This document shows positions 8,482 to 17,321 of a DNA stretch of 64,000 nt, piece after piece. How positions within the stretch are numbered: the first letter of the stretch is position 1; every line of letters starts with the position of its first letter. A program made the translations under genes and the position numbers. The notes beneath the pieces are model-generated. The model ran no database searches and was not told the origin of the DNA. It saw nothing but the letters and a program-made list of their open reading frames with translations. This stretch comes from Bacillus sp. NTK034 (GTDB lineage: Bacteria; Bacillota; Bacilli; Bacillales; Cytobacillaceae), in the NCBI RefSeq assembly GCF_017303275.1, contig NZ_JAFKOJ010000009.1:62001-126000 (forward strand), given 5' to 3'.

Positions 8482-9027
8482 ATGGAAAATATAGATATTG
8501 GCAAAAAAGTGGAGAAATTCAGGAAGGAGAAGGGCTATAGCAGCAGAGAATTAGCCAGAATAGCTGACATTACACCTTCCATGTTAAGCCAGATTGAACG
8601 GGGGATCGCGAATCCTTCCATTCAAACCCTGAAGGTTTTAGCCAAAGCTCTTGATGTTCCGACCTTCAGTTTTTTACTCGAAGAGACGAATACGGAGGAT
8701 TTAGTCGTGCGAGTCAATGAACGTAAACATATGGTGGTTGAAAACATTTCCTATGAATTATTGTCGCCTGATTTTACCGGAACACTGGCAACCGCGATCA
8801 TGAATATCCCACCAGGAACCTCCTCATCGGAGAAGCTTTTGGAGCATAAAGGGGAAGAGGTTGCTTATGTATTGGAAGGGAAAATCAAGGTGTACCTGGA
8901 TGAAGCTGAATACATATTAGAAGCGGGTGACAGTGTCAAAATACCAGCTTATATGAAGCATAAGTGGGAAAATAATTTTGATGGAAAAGCTGCTATCCTT
9001 TTCTCTGTGACTCCGCCATCCTTTTAA
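8482..9027 (+). CDS. XRE family regulator with C-terminal cupin domain
   Basis: 181 aa. Residues about 6-60 form an XRE helix-turn-helix (SSRELARIADITPSMLSQIE followed by RGIANPSIQTLKVLAKAL); residues about 110-178 form a cupin sensor with HKGEEVAYVLEGK and AGDSVKIPAYMKHKW motifs. ATG 8482 is chosen because TTGAGGAG sits about 7 bases upstream; the upstream in-frame extension runs through the twin palindromes and is not credible. By analogy with SinR/PuuR-like cupin regulators it senses a small metabolite and probably controls itself and the divergent LysE exporter (inference). Confidence 0.85.
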   Translation: MENIDIGKKVEKFRKEKGYSSRELARIADITPSMLSQIERGIANPSIQTLKVLAKALDVPTFSFLLEETNTEDLVVRVNERKHMVVENISYELLSPDFTGTLATAIMNIPPGTSSSEKLLEHKGEEVAYVLEGKIKVYLDEAEYILEAGDSVKIPAYMKHKWENNFDGKAAILFSVTPPSF

Positions 9028-9069
9028 TCCGGACCCGCGACCTATGTGTCCGGGGCAGCGGGCCGGATT
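9026..9069. terminator. Terminator-like GC-rich hairpin
   Basis: AATCCGGACCCGC pairs with GCGGGCCGGATT with a single A bulge and an 18-base loop. It lies between convergent genes. Confidence 0.65.
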
Positions 9070-9072
9070 CAT

Positions 9073-9588
9073 TTAGTGAGGAAGCGGGGGATCGAAGATT
9101 ATCCATAAAAGAAGAATGCTTATAAAGGCTAACACCCAGGCAGCCCATGGCTTCCATTTATGGATGGGCAGCAAGGAAAAAGTCACAAGGTTAAAAAGAA
9201 AGGAATAGGCAAGTGTCCATCCATACTGATGAATGATGCTTTTATTAAAATAAGCAATTAATTCGATACCCTCGAAAATCAGAGCCCAGAAAACAACCCA
9301 GCCTATTCTTCTGAAAATGGTTTTAGGAAATCTTCCCAAGTACACCACAATAACAGATGGATAGATTAGAAATGCTATGGCTGTTGCAATAATGGTGTGT
9401 GTGGGAAGTATATAGTGATCAATCCATACAGGACGGAATTCCCAAACCCTGAAGTCATGAAGCAGCGAAGCATATAGCAGGTCGCCTATAATCCAAAATA
9501 ATAAGGTGGGATAAAATTCATTCAGCCGTTTCCAGGCACCAAACAATAAGCTAACGATGATGAAAAAGACAACAAACGATGTTTGCAT
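9073..9588 (-). CDS. CBO0543-type integral membrane protein
   Basis: 171 aa, about five hydrophobic segments, with the family-like N-terminal pattern GAWKRLNEFYPTLLFWIIGD (residues about 17-36) and a tryptophan-rich C-terminal helix. It resembles Bacillus/Clostridium membrane proteins annotated as the CBO0543 family, whose function is unknown. Two or three further members of this type occur in the window (near 30.4, 30.9 and 39.6 kb). GAGGGG precedes the ATG at a slightly long distance. Confidence 0.65.
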   Translation of the reverse strand: MQTSFVVFFIIVSLLFGAWKRLNEFYPTLLFWIIGDLLYASLLHDFRVWEFRPVWIDHYILPTHTIIATAIAFLIYPSVIVVYLGRFPKTIFRRIGWVVFWALIFEGIELIAYFNKSIIHQYGWTLAYSFLFNLVTFSLLPIHKWKPWAAWVLAFISILLLWIIFDPPLPH

Positions 9589-9719
9589 AACATAACAAGC
9601 CCCTCAATAACCATTTTGTAAGCAGATTCTTTTAGCTGATAAACAAAAAGAAGCCTAAAAATCCACATGGCTGCCAAGGTCAAACGCTCTGCCTGTAGAT
9701 TGTTAGGAGCCTTCTCGTT

Positions 9720-9896
9720 TTGAACATTCCTTTTATCCAGGGTATATTTATTTTGGTTATATTAATGAATATTATTAGCGTGAATGTTATTGAAAAGTAT
9801 ATAGATTTAATTGTTGCATACAAGGCAGATAAAGCAGGAATGGATATAAGAGTGGGCAGCTGTTTTTCGCTTTTAAAGAATTTCCCCAAAGCTTGA
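9720..9896 (+). CDS. Candidate small membrane protein (58 aa, TTG start)
   Basis: Open frame with a TTG start at 9720 and TAGGAG about 10 bases upstream. The predicted peptide begins with a hydrophobic helix (NIPFIQGIFILVILMNII, residues 2-19) followed by a short charged tail with lysines. Too short for routine ORF calling. No family recognised. An overlapping minus-strand frame exists but has no ribosome binding site. Confidence 0.3.
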   Translation: MNIPFIQGIFILVILMNIISVNVIEKYIDLIVAYKADKAGMDIRVGSCFSLLKNFPKA

Positions 9897-9926
9897 ATAT
9901 AAGGGGATTGGAGGAGGTTGAGGATT

Positions 9927-10043
9927 ATGCCAATTCTTCTTATTTCTGTAGAATATTTTTTTGGAAAAAAGGATGAATTGTATTTGTATCGTATGGTTTT
10001 AATTTGTACTCTTCTTATTTCAGTTACATCCTTGTTTGGTTGA
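9927..10043 (+). CDS. Candidate small membrane protein (38 aa)
   Basis: ATG preceded by GGAGGAGGTTGAGG, one of the strongest ribosome binding sites nearby. The 38-residue product starts MPILLISVEYFFG, has a charged middle (KKDELYLYR) and ends in a hydrophobic stretch (MVLICTLLISVTSLFG). It may pair with the candidate small protein just upstream. No family recognised. Confidence 0.4.
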   Translation: MPILLISVEYFFGKKDELYLYRMVLICTLLISVTSLFG

Positions 10044-10088
10044 AATCATGAAAATTGTAAAATGCAATATTTTAAATGGATTTATCCG

Positions 10089-11069
10089 TTAATAAGCATC
10101 TGAAATTTTAATGATCACTTTTCCTTGAGCGTGACCTTCTTCAAAGTATTTGAAAGCTTTATCCACTTCACCTAATTTAAAAGATCGATCAATGACTGGC
10201 TTTACTCTGCCTGCTTCAATAAGTTCTTTCATATAAATCAGGTCTTTCTGGTTTTGCCTCTGCAGCATGCTGCCCATTTTTTTATTTCCTGTTAAAGAAA
10301 TCCACGGACCCAGGACCATTGCCTGTGTAAATTGTGCTCCTGAACCTCCGGCAAGCACATAAGTTCCATTAGATCTTAAAGCCCGCTTATAAACAGAAAT
10401 CGGCTGATAGCCGTTAACAGCCAGAATCAGGTCATATTTCTCTGTCCTTTTGGTGAAATCCTCCTTTTTATAATCGATGGCATGGTCCGCTCCAAGCGTA
10501 TGTAAAATGTCTAAATTTCTTGTACTGCATAAGCCGGTAATCTCTGCACCAAATGATTTGGCAATTTGTACGGCGAAAGTTCCCACACCGCCTGAGGCCC
10601 CATAAATCAAGACCTTCTGGCCTGCCTGAATATTTCCTTTATCCCTTAGGGCCTGTAGTGCCGTGACTCCCGCCATAGGTACTGCGGCTGCTTCCTCAAA
10701 GGAAATATTAGCTGGTTTTAAAGCAAGGGCCTTTTCAGGGACAGATACATATTCAGCAAAACTGCCCCACCCGCAGCCGGAGAGATCTCCGAACACTTTA
10801 TCGCCTGGATGAAACTGTGTGACTTCTTTGCCCACTGCTTCCACTTGTCCTGCAATGTCACCACCTGGTATCGTGTGCTTTGGTTTTAGAAGACCGTAGG
10901 CAAAGCGTGCCAGGAAAGGTTTTCCTTTTAAAAGGACAAGGTTTCCATAATTCACAGACGATGCGTGAACCTTGACGAGTACCTCTTGATCCTTGGGTAC
11001 CGGTGTTTCTATATCGGTCAATCTAAGATTTTCTGGAGAACCATATTTTTGATACACGATTGCTTTCAG
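10089..11069 (-). CDS. MDR-superfamily NAD(P)-dependent oxidoreductase (quinone-reductase-like), CTG start
   Basis: 326-aa medium-chain dehydrogenase/reductase of the zinc-free quinone oxidoreductase type. The GroES-like N-terminal domain contains the PGGDIAGQVEAVG segment; the Rossmann fold shows YGASGGVGTFAVQIAK (residues about 152-167). The family normally begins MKAIVYQKYG, and that sequence is present only if the CTG at 11069 is used; AGGAGG lies about 8 bases before it. The first in-frame conventional start (GTG 11057) would lose four conserved residues and sit too far from the site. Cytoplasmic; substrate unknown. Confidence 0.85.
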   Translation of the reverse strand: MKAIVYQKYGSPENLRLTDIETPVPKDQEVLVKVHASSVNYGNLVLLKGKPFLARFAYGLLKPKHTIPGGDIAGQVEAVGKEVTQFHPGDKVFGDLSGCGWGSFAEYVSVPEKALALKPANISFEEAAAVPMAGVTALQALRDKGNIQAGQKVLIYGASGGVGTFAVQIAKSFGAEITGLCSTRNLDILHTLGADHAIDYKKEDFTKRTEKYDLILAVNGYQPISVYKRALRSNGTYVLAGGSGAQFTQAMVLGPWISLTGNKKMGSMLQRQNQKDLIYMKELIEAGRVKPVIDRSFKLGEVDKAFKYFEEGHAQGKVIIKISDAY

Positions 11070-11361
11070 AAAGAATCCCTCCTAATTATTCAGATAACAC
11101 ATGAATACCATTTAAGATGTCTATTCATACTATTCCAGGAAGAAATATTCAAGACTATAATCCTGCTTTTCTGATTGTTTTTTGCTGATGAAGAAGGCGG
11201 GTCCATATAGCCTATTTTTAAAATTTTTTATAATATTCCTTTACAGGAATATTCCTAATGGTGTATATTATTCTTAAGGAAAGTTACAATAAGGAAGCGG
11301 GGGTGGGATCTACTATTGAAATGGGAAAAGTGAACACAATCACACTGGGAGATGATTCAAC

Positions 11362-11688
11362 ATGAACGGGCAAATTTTCAGTGCACTGGCTGAGCCCAAC
11401 CGCCTGGATATCATTGACCTGCTGCTGGAAGGAGCGCTTCCGGTGGGGGATATCGCAAAAAAACTTGAGTTGAACCAGCCCCAAACTTCCAAGCATCTTC
11501 GCGTTCTTTGTGACGCTGGCCTTGTGGAGGTTCAGCCGATCGCCAACCGCAGGATTTATAAAATCAGGCCTGAACCGTTTCAAGAACTGGATAGGTGGCT
11601 TGATTCCTATCGTCGATTATGGGAAGGCAGGATGGATAGGCTGGATGATTACCTTAACGTATTGCAGGGCAAAAAACCTTTGAATTGA
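11362..11688 (+). CDS. ArsR family winged-helix regulator (AHSA1-linked type)
   Basis: 108 aa. Compact winged helix: FSALAEPNRLDIIDLLLEG, then QPQTSKHLRVLCDAGLVEV (recognition helix) and the GRMDRLDDYLNVL C-terminal helix typical of ArsR proteins that are paired with SRPBCC/AHSA1 genes. No metal-binding cysteine pair is present, so it is not an arsenic sensor. GGGAGA lies upstream of the ATG. It is followed after 87 bases by an AHSA1-domain gene, presumably its target. A second such pair occurs at 54.4-55.3 kb. Confidence 0.85.
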   Translation: MNGQIFSALAEPNRLDIIDLLLEGALPVGDIAKKLELNQPQTSKHLRVLCDAGLVEVQPIANRRIYKIRPEPFQELDRWLDSYRRLWEGRMDRLDDYLNVLQGKKPLN

Positions 11689-11775
11689 TGACATAAAAAT
11701 GGAGTAAGCTCAACAAGATCTGTCTCTTGAGTTACAGACGGTTTTAAAAATACAGCTTCTAATGGAGGAGTAACA

Positions 11776-12291
11776 ATGTCAAATAATGCAATGCTTTCAA
11801 GAGTTGAAGATGAACGAGTGCTGGTATTGGAGCGCGTATTCGATGCACCGCGCGAGCTTGTCTTTAAAATGTTTAAAGAGCCGGAACACCTGAAACATTG
11901 GTGGGGGCCGAGAGGCTGGGAGCTCCCAGTTTGCAGCGTTGACTTCAGACCTGGTGGAGTATGGCATTATTGCATGAAGTGTGTTGACCGGAATCAGGGC
12001 CAATTCTATGGCATGGAATCCTGGGGCAAGGGGATATACAAAGAAATTAGCGAGCCGGAGAGCATCAGCTATACTGACTACTTTTCCGATGCTGAAGGGA
12101 CTATTAATGAGGAAATGCCATCTACAGAAGTGACTCTGGAATTTGTGGATGTCGACGGCAAAACAAAATTAATTAACCGTGGAGAATATGTATCCGCAGA
12201 GGCGCTCCAATCCGTAATGGAAATGGGTATGCTGCAGGGCATTACAGATACTTGGAATCGTCTGGAAGAACATTTGAACGAGATCAAATAA
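11776..12291 (+). CDS. SRPBCC family protein, AHSA1/START-like domain
   Basis: 171-aa single-domain protein with the signature R(V/I)FDAPRELVFKMFKEPEHL, KHWWGPRGW and the C-terminal MLQGITDTWNRLEEHL helix. These domains bind hydrophobic ligands in a helix-grip cavity; the cellular role of the stand-alone Bacillus versions is unclear. The strong GGAGGAG site precedes the ATG. Probably transcribed with the ArsR gene upstream. Confidence 0.85.
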   Translation: MSNNAMLSRVEDERVLVLERVFDAPRELVFKMFKEPEHLKHWWGPRGWELPVCSVDFRPGGVWHYCMKCVDRNQGQFYGMESWGKGIYKEISEPESISYTDYFSDAEGTINEEMPSTEVTLEFVDVDGKTKLINRGEYVSAEALQSVMEMGMLQGITDTWNRLEEHLNEIK

Positions 12292-12339
12292 CGATATTTA
12301 ACATACAGAAGGCAAGTTTTGCTGAAAATTTATGAATTA

Positions 12340-12480
12340 ACATGGCGTTAATCCTAGAAGGATTAACGCTTATTTATGAATTACGCTTGTAGGTGCAACC
12401 GATAATCAAAGTTCCCTTTTGATGTGGATTTTTTTTATTCACTAAAGGGTGAAAAAAATCGTCTTGACTATTTAGGATGG
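12340..12480. repeat. Dispersed repeat, copy 1 (partner near 54110-54315)
   Basis: Shared blocks with the 54.1-54.3 kb region include GGATTAACGCTT, TTTATGAATTA, GCAACCGAT, CAAAGTTCCCTTTTGATG, TTTATTCA and AAAGGGT followed by ATCGTCTT, in the same order. Both copies neighbour an ArsR + AHSA1 gene pair, one downstream and one upstream. Confidence 0.6.
12345..12369. terminator. Hairpin after AHSA1 gene, part of a dispersed repeat
   Basis: Perfect 10-bp stem GCGTTAATCC / GGATTAACGC with a 5-base loop. The surrounding sequence (12340-12480) recurs in diverged form near 54.1-54.3 kb. Confidence 0.6.
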
Positions 12481-12625
12481 GAGGAACAATTGGCAATTCG
12501 AGATTGAGGCTTGATGAAGTCAATATATGATCTATTTGGAAACTAAAGACAAGGGCTTGGTTAGAATTAGTTTTTATAATTTTTAGGTGTTGAAAACGAT
12601 GAAGAATAGCGCGCAATGCAGCACG

Positions 12626-12785
12626 CTATTTATCTAAGATCAGATTTGATTTGGCATCGTTTCTATTTATGAGGCGTCCTCTAGATATAAATCCTTCTTC
12701 TCGAAAACTGAAGTAAACGCCATCTGCATATATTTTTGGTAGGTTTTGTACTATTTTCTTTAATTTAGGCTCCAATCTATATCTT
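12626..12785 (-). pseudogene. C-terminal fragment of an unrecognised protein
   Basis: The minus strand reads about 50 codons without a stop, including LPKIYADGVYFSFREEGF and ISRGRLINRNDAKSNLILDK, to a TAG at 12626-12628. It has no start codon and runs into the IS110 remnant at its 5' side, as if an IS insertion or deletion removed the rest. The composition looks like real protein, but I do not recognise the family. Confidence 0.35.
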
Positions 12786-13365
12786 GGAAAGTCGTTTTGT
12801 TTTTTAAAAGGGCAAATATCCAGTGTAAGAGCTTATTTACACAAGCAATAACAGCTACTTTAAAAGGTTTTCCTTCTTCACTTTTTTTATCATAGAACTC
12901 TCGTAATTTCTTATTTCGAGGAATAATCTCATCGCTTGTTTTGCTCTTACGACAGTCACGAATCGCACAACGAACAGCAATATATAAGGCGTGACAAAGC
13001 CTACTAGATCCTCTTTTCGTGATTCGGTTTTGGGTGGCTGTAAACTTACCTAAACTTACTCTATTTCCCCAATTTCTGAAATGATCGTTGCAGAGATCTT
13101 TTCTCAGATACCTGAGATAGATTTGATAATATTATATTCTTCAACTTCTTTTGCGAGGGCATCTATCTCTGACTCTAACTTGGATAGGTGTTCTTTGTAT
13201 TGAAGAATGATGGTTATATACATACCAAGACTCAATAATTTGACGCTGATACAAAGTCTTTTCAAACGGATGTCGGTTTGCGGCAGCTTTGAGTTGAATA
13301 GCTTTTTCATAATTACCTGATTCTACTCCTAAAAATTGTCGCACGTACCTTTTAATAATCGTGAA
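12779..13365 (-). pseudogene. Degenerate IS110-family transposase, copy A
   Basis: The minus strand is visibly homologous, base by base, to the transposase C-terminal half at 52252-52956 in this window (ATCTTGGAAA end, GGTTTTCCTTCTTCAC, TAAACTTACC blocks). About 55 bp present in that copy are missing between TAAACTTACC and the TTTCTGAAATGATCG block, and several stops interrupt the frame. N-terminal half absent. Non-functional. Confidence 0.8.
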
Positions 13366-13710
13366 ATATCCTTATAGAATACGGTATATCAAAAAATATA
13401 ATTAAGTTAGCATTTCTTATAACTTTTGCCTGCCCAGTGATGATTATGAACACCCTCGATAATCCATCTTTTCGTACTAACCTATTGATTTAAATATTTA
13501 TCTTTGTCTTCATTAGTTCTTCTTATACAATATTCAATCTGCAAATAGTATCACTAAATCTATTAATAGATATAAGTTGTGGAAGTATTGTTTAGATAAT
13601 ATTTGCTTCTTTATAACTCGTGTATATTTCTATATTGCTTTGTCAGAAGGGTTTCCCCACATTTTAGCGAATTTTTATGTAGTTAAGCACTTTAAAGGAG
13701 GAATCTCTTT
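13366..13710. other. Gene-free stretch upstream of the ligase/Mo-hydroxylase cluster
   Basis: AT-rich, with no credible ORF or clear hairpin. It should contain the promoter of the ligase gene at 13711, but I cannot pick a convincing -35/-10 pair. Confidence 0.4.
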
Positions 13711-15231
13711 TTGGATCTTCGAACAGTATTTGAATATTCTATTGAAAGACATCCTCAAAAGGTTGCCATTATAGACGGGGATAGAAGGTATACATACAGG
13801 CAGCTGGGTTTAGAGGTTAACAGTGTAGCCTCTTCCTTACACAGACTCGGTGTTAATAAAAATGACCGAATAGCTGTGCTTTTGAAAAACCGTTTTGAAA
13901 CAGTGGTTATATTCTGGGCCATTCAAAAACTTGGTGCTATATTTGCAGGAATAAATGTTAGACAATCCCAAGAAATCGTTCATTATTGTTTAAGTGATTT
14001 AGAGTCGAAATTTGTTATCTACGATGTTTCGACTGAGTATTTAATTAACAAAAAAAGGTTCATGGAAAGGCCAGTATTTATAAATATAGATGGAAATGGC
14101 GGGGATATTAATTATGAGGAACTAAAAAAACAAGAATCTTACGACTTTAATCCCAATCAAATTAATGAAAATGATTTAGCCGTCATATTATATACCTCTG
14201 GTACAACAGGTAATCCAAAGGGTGTTCCACGTTCACATCAAAATGAATATGCAGCTGCTTTTGCCCATATCTTCCAATGTCATTATGAGTGGCATGATTC
14301 CACATTAGGGGTAGTACCCCTGTATCACACAATGGGATTGCGCTCCCTGCTTAGTATGGTGCTGTTAAATGGTACCTTCATCATTCTTCGGGATTTCGAC
14401 TCTTATGAGGCTATTCAATTAATAGAACAAGAAAACATAAATAGTCTATATCTGCTCCCTAATATGTATCATGATATGGCAACATTGTCTGAAGCGAATA
14501 AATCGAATTTTAATGAATTGCGTACTATTGTGTATGCAGGAGCTCCTATGACAAGCAAATTAATTGGCTTATGTATGGAAGTTTTCCGTCCCAAGTATTT
14601 TATTAACCACTATGGTAGTACAGAAATTTACACCTATTCCTATTGTGATCATATTTCGGAAAAGCCTGGATGTGTTGGGAAGCCAGGCATCCATCAAAAT
14701 TTAAGGATTATAGAACCTGATATCAGCCGATCCAAGACACCTGCTGACACCGTTAAGGATGGAGAAATAGGTGAAATTATTGTTCATATCGGCTCCCCTG
14801 AATCGTTTAAAGGGTATTGGAATAAACCGGATCATACGAAAAGAAGTGTGATTCAAAATTGGTTTTATACAGGGGATTTAGGATACAAAGATGAAGATGG
14901 AGATATGTTTGTGATAGGACGCCTAGATGAAATGATTCTTCACGCTGGAGATAATATATATCCTATAGAGGTCGAATCTGTACTATTAGAACATGAGAAG
15001 GTTCAGGAAGCTGTTGTGGTTGGGGAAGATGATGAACGCTGGGGACAAGTGGTGGTTGCATATATCGTTCCAAGTGATCCATCTTTGACCGTTAATGAAT
15101 TGGATTTATTTTGCAAAAGACACCCTAAATTATCAAACTATAAACGGCCAAGAAAATATATCTTTCAAGCATCTTTTCCAAAAACGGCTGTAGGAAAAAT
15201 AATGCGTAAAAAAATTAAATCAAGTTATTAA
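13711..15231 (+). CDS. AMP-dependent acyl-CoA synthetase (candidate furoyl-/aryl-CoA ligase 1)
   Basis: 506-aa ANL-superfamily enzyme that activates a carboxylic acid to its CoA thioester via an acyl-AMP. Motifs: LYTSGTTGNPKGVPRSH (P-loop, about residues 163-179), NHYGSTE (about 305), YTGDLG and GRLDEMI (hinge), and the C-terminal catalytic lysine in KTAVGKIMRK. TTG start with AAAGGAGG 8 bases upstream. It is roughly 50% identical by eye to the second ligase at 22198. Cluster context (Mo hydroxylase, hydratase, BenE transporter) suggests a heteroaromatic acid such as 2-furoate (HmfD-like), which is inference. Confidence 0.85.
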   Translation: MDLRTVFEYSIERHPQKVAIIDGDRRYTYRQLGLEVNSVASSLHRLGVNKNDRIAVLLKNRFETVVIFWAIQKLGAIFAGINVRQSQEIVHYCLSDLESKFVIYDVSTEYLINKKRFMERPVFINIDGNGGDINYEELKKQESYDFNPNQINENDLAVILYTSGTTGNPKGVPRSHQNEYAAAFAHIFQCHYEWHDSTLGVVPLYHTMGLRSLLSMVLLNGTFIILRDFDSYEAIQLIEQENINSLYLLPNMYHDMATLSEANKSNFNELRTIVYAGAPMTSKLIGLCMEVFRPKYFINHYGSTEIYTYSYCDHISEKPGCVGKPGIHQNLRIIEPDISRSKTPADTVKDGEIGEIIVHIGSPESFKGYWNKPDHTKRSVIQNWFYTGDLGYKDEDGDMFVIGRLDEMILHAGDNIYPIEVESVLLEHEKVQEAVVVGEDDERWGQVVVAYIVPSDPSLTVNELDLFCKRHPKLSNYKRPRKYIFQASFPKTAVGKIMRKKIKSSY

Positions 15232-15302
15232 AGATAGATTGGACTTTCAAATTTTTATCATAAAAGCAATATTTTAAACATGAAATAGGCAGGAGGCTTG
15301 AA

Positions 15303-16052
15303 ATGCCCAATATGCTAATTGTAGATGATGAATACGAAAGCCGTTATGTCCTTCGTGAGTTTATAACTTCCAGTGAATATCATTATTTTTCTGTACATGA
15401 AGCAGAAACATATGAAAAAGGACTGTTAATGCTTAAACAGCTAAAGCCTTCCATCCTTATAGTTGAGATCTCATTGCCGGGCAACAATGGTTTCGAACTG
15501 GGAAAAGAAGCAAAGCGGTGGGATCCGGAAATTTCTGTAATAATCTATACTCAGCTAAAAATATTTGAATATGTCCAAAGTGCTATTAATCTAGGGTTTT
15601 CAGCATTTTTGCTAAAACCGGTGTCAAGAAGTGAAATCAAACAGGCTTTTGAGCGAATAATTGTCCATAGTCTATCGACGGAGACAAACCGTTTTACAGG
15701 AAAGCGGGAAGATACCGCAAGTGTCGATCTTGCCCATCCAATTGAATCATCTATTCAATATATTCAGAGTCATTTTAAAAACCCTATTACACTAAATCAG
15801 GTTGCGGATTCAGTCTATTTAAGCCCTTCCCATTTTAGCCGTTTATTCAAGGAAGAAATGGGTGTAACCTTTATCGAGTATTTAACTGCATATAGAATAG
15901 AGCAATCGAAGTCATTGCTCAAAATGACCTCTTTACCTATTGAGGTAATAGCCCATCAAATAGGCTTTACTAGTTCTGGGTATTTTGCAACGACCTTTAA
16001 AAAAAGCGAACGCTGTACACCATCTGAATATAGAAGTCTTTTTATAAATTAA
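15303..16052 (+). CDS. AraC-type response regulator with substituted phosphoacceptor
   Basis: 249 aa: receiver domain (residues 1-120) plus AraC-type double helix-turn-helix (about 145-247, with SPSHFSRLFKEEMGVTF and IGFTSSGYFATTFKKSE). The receiver keeps the acidic pocket (VDDE, D8-D9) and the switch lysine (LLKPV), but the phosphoacceptor position, normally Asp in a LDIxMPGxDG motif, is Glu55 in IVEISLPGNNG. No histidine kinase is adjacent. It is probably a phosphorylation-independent activator of the surrounding catabolic genes. GGAGG precedes the ATG. Confidence 0.85.
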   Translation: MPNMLIVDDEYESRYVLREFITSSEYHYFSVHEAETYEKGLLMLKQLKPSILIVEISLPGNNGFELGKEAKRWDPEISVIIYTQLKIFEYVQSAINLGFSAFLLKPVSRSEIKQAFERIIVHSLSTETNRFTGKREDTASVDLAHPIESSIQYIQSHFKNPITLNQVADSVYLSPSHFSRLFKEEMGVTFIEYLTAYRIEQSKSLLKMTSLPIEVIAHQIGFTSSGYFATTFKKSERCTPSEYRSLFIN

Positions 16053-16070
16053 ATAAAGGATAATTAATAT

Positions 16071-16105
16071 AAGGATAAGTCCCATTTCGGGATTTATCCT
16101 TTTTT
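16071..16105 (+). terminator. Intrinsic terminator after the AraC-type regulator
   Basis: AAGGATAAGTCCC / GGGATTTATCCTT stem with a 5-base loop followed by a run of T. It separates the regulator from the xdhC-led operon. Confidence 0.85.
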
Positions 16106-16202
16106 AATAATATTTTAAAAGATCATTTGCAAATATATTAAAACCTCAAAATTACGAATGTTCATATAATTCAATTAACACATTCAAAGGAGCGAAGGAG
16201 CT

Positions 16203-17315
16203 TTGATTATAAATGAACTTAAGAGATGCATTCGAAATAATGAAAAAGCAATCCTAGCAACTATCATTGATAAAAAGGGTTCTTCCTATCGCCAAGTTGG
16301 GGCAAAAAGCCTCATTTTCTCAGATGGAAGTGCTTATGGTGTACTTAGCGGTGGGTGCATTGAGCAAGACTTGCTTGAACATGCAAGGGATGTATTTGAG
16401 ACAGGTGAACCAAAACAGATTATTTATGACCTAAGAAATGATCATAATGTGCCATGGGGGTTAGGTGTTGGGTGTAATGGCGTGATAACAGTTTTGCTTT
16501 CGCTTATAGATCCTGTAAATAATAGAAAATCAGCTGTAAAGCAATTCAAAGTATTAAAACAGCAATCTCTAAGTAAGGAACCATATCCAGTCTGTACAGT
16601 CATTAAATCAAGTAATCATAATGCGCTTCTTCCAGGAACTATTCTAGAAAATATTGAGTTGCCCTTATTTAAGATTATGTCAAGCGGGATTCTAGAAAAT
16701 TATTCAATTGAGGTGGATGGAAAAAAGGAAACCGTAACTATATTTTTGGAAACGATTACACCGATGCCTCATATCATCATTTTCGGAGCAGGACCAGATG
16801 CATCTTCGTTAATAGATCAATTAAAGTTTTTACATTGGAGAGTAACAATAGTGGATCATCGTCCAGGATATTTAAATAAGGATAACTTTCCTTACGCAGA
16901 TGAATTGAACTTAGTGCCGCAGGGAGAGTTTCCGGAAGATTTAAATGCGAGTGAAAATTCTTATGCAATCATCATGACTCACCATTATGAACAAGACCTT
17001 GTTTATTTGAAGGGATTGCTCCAGCAGAATCTTAGCTATATAGGCCTATTGGGTCCGAAGAGAAGGTTCAATAATCTTAAAAAGGATCTTCAAGCACAAG
17101 GGTTCATGATACCTGCAAAAGCTGCTGAAAAAATATATTCACCTATAGGTCTTGATATAGGCTCTGAGACACCTGAGGAAATAGCACTGAGTATCGCAGC
17201 AGAAATTATGGCCCACAAAAATAAAACGAGCAGCCAATCGCTTAAATGGAAAAAGGATTCAATTCATACTCCAAATCCCGCTTCATATGAAAGATTAAAA
17301 GAATTGGTTCAATAG
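16203..17315 (+). CDS. XdhC/CoxI family molybdenum-hydroxylase maturation protein
   Basis: 370 aa. The N-terminal XdhC_CoxI domain has KGSSYRQVGAKSLIF, GVLSGGCIEQDLL and GLGVGCNGVITVLL (Cys residues typical of the family); the C-terminal Rossmann-like XdhC_C domain has HIIIFGAGPDA and SYIGLLGPKRR. XdhC proteins bind and sulfurate Mo cofactor before insertion into xanthine dehydrogenase-type enzymes. TTG start at 16203 with tandem AAGGAG motifs upstream. It leads the operon that encodes the Mo hydroxylase, so it most likely matures that enzyme. Confidence 0.9.
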   Translation: MIINELKRCIRNNEKAILATIIDKKGSSYRQVGAKSLIFSDGSAYGVLSGGCIEQDLLEHARDVFETGEPKQIIYDLRNDHNVPWGLGVGCNGVITVLLSLIDPVNNRKSAVKQFKVLKQQSLSKEPYPVCTVIKSSNHNALLPGTILENIELPLFKIMSSGILENYSIEVDGKKETVTIFLETITPMPHIIIFGAGPDASSLIDQLKFLHWRVTIVDHRPGYLNKDNFPYADELNLVPQGEFPEDLNASENSYAIIMTHHYEQDLVYLKGLLQQNLSYIGLLGPKRRFNNLKKDLQAQGFMIPAKAAEKIYSPIGLDIGSETPEEIALSIAAEIMAHKNKTSSQSLKWKKDSIHTPNPASYERLKELVQ

Positions 17316-17321
17316 TTGAAG

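Noticed and set aside
9680..9889. Minus-strand 69-codon ORF
   Set aside because: No ribosome binding site, low-complexity composition, and a better-supported plus-strand small ORF overlaps.
12374..12616. Minus-strand 80-codon ORF
   Set aside because: It lies in a dispersed repeat, has no ribosome binding site and resembles no protein.
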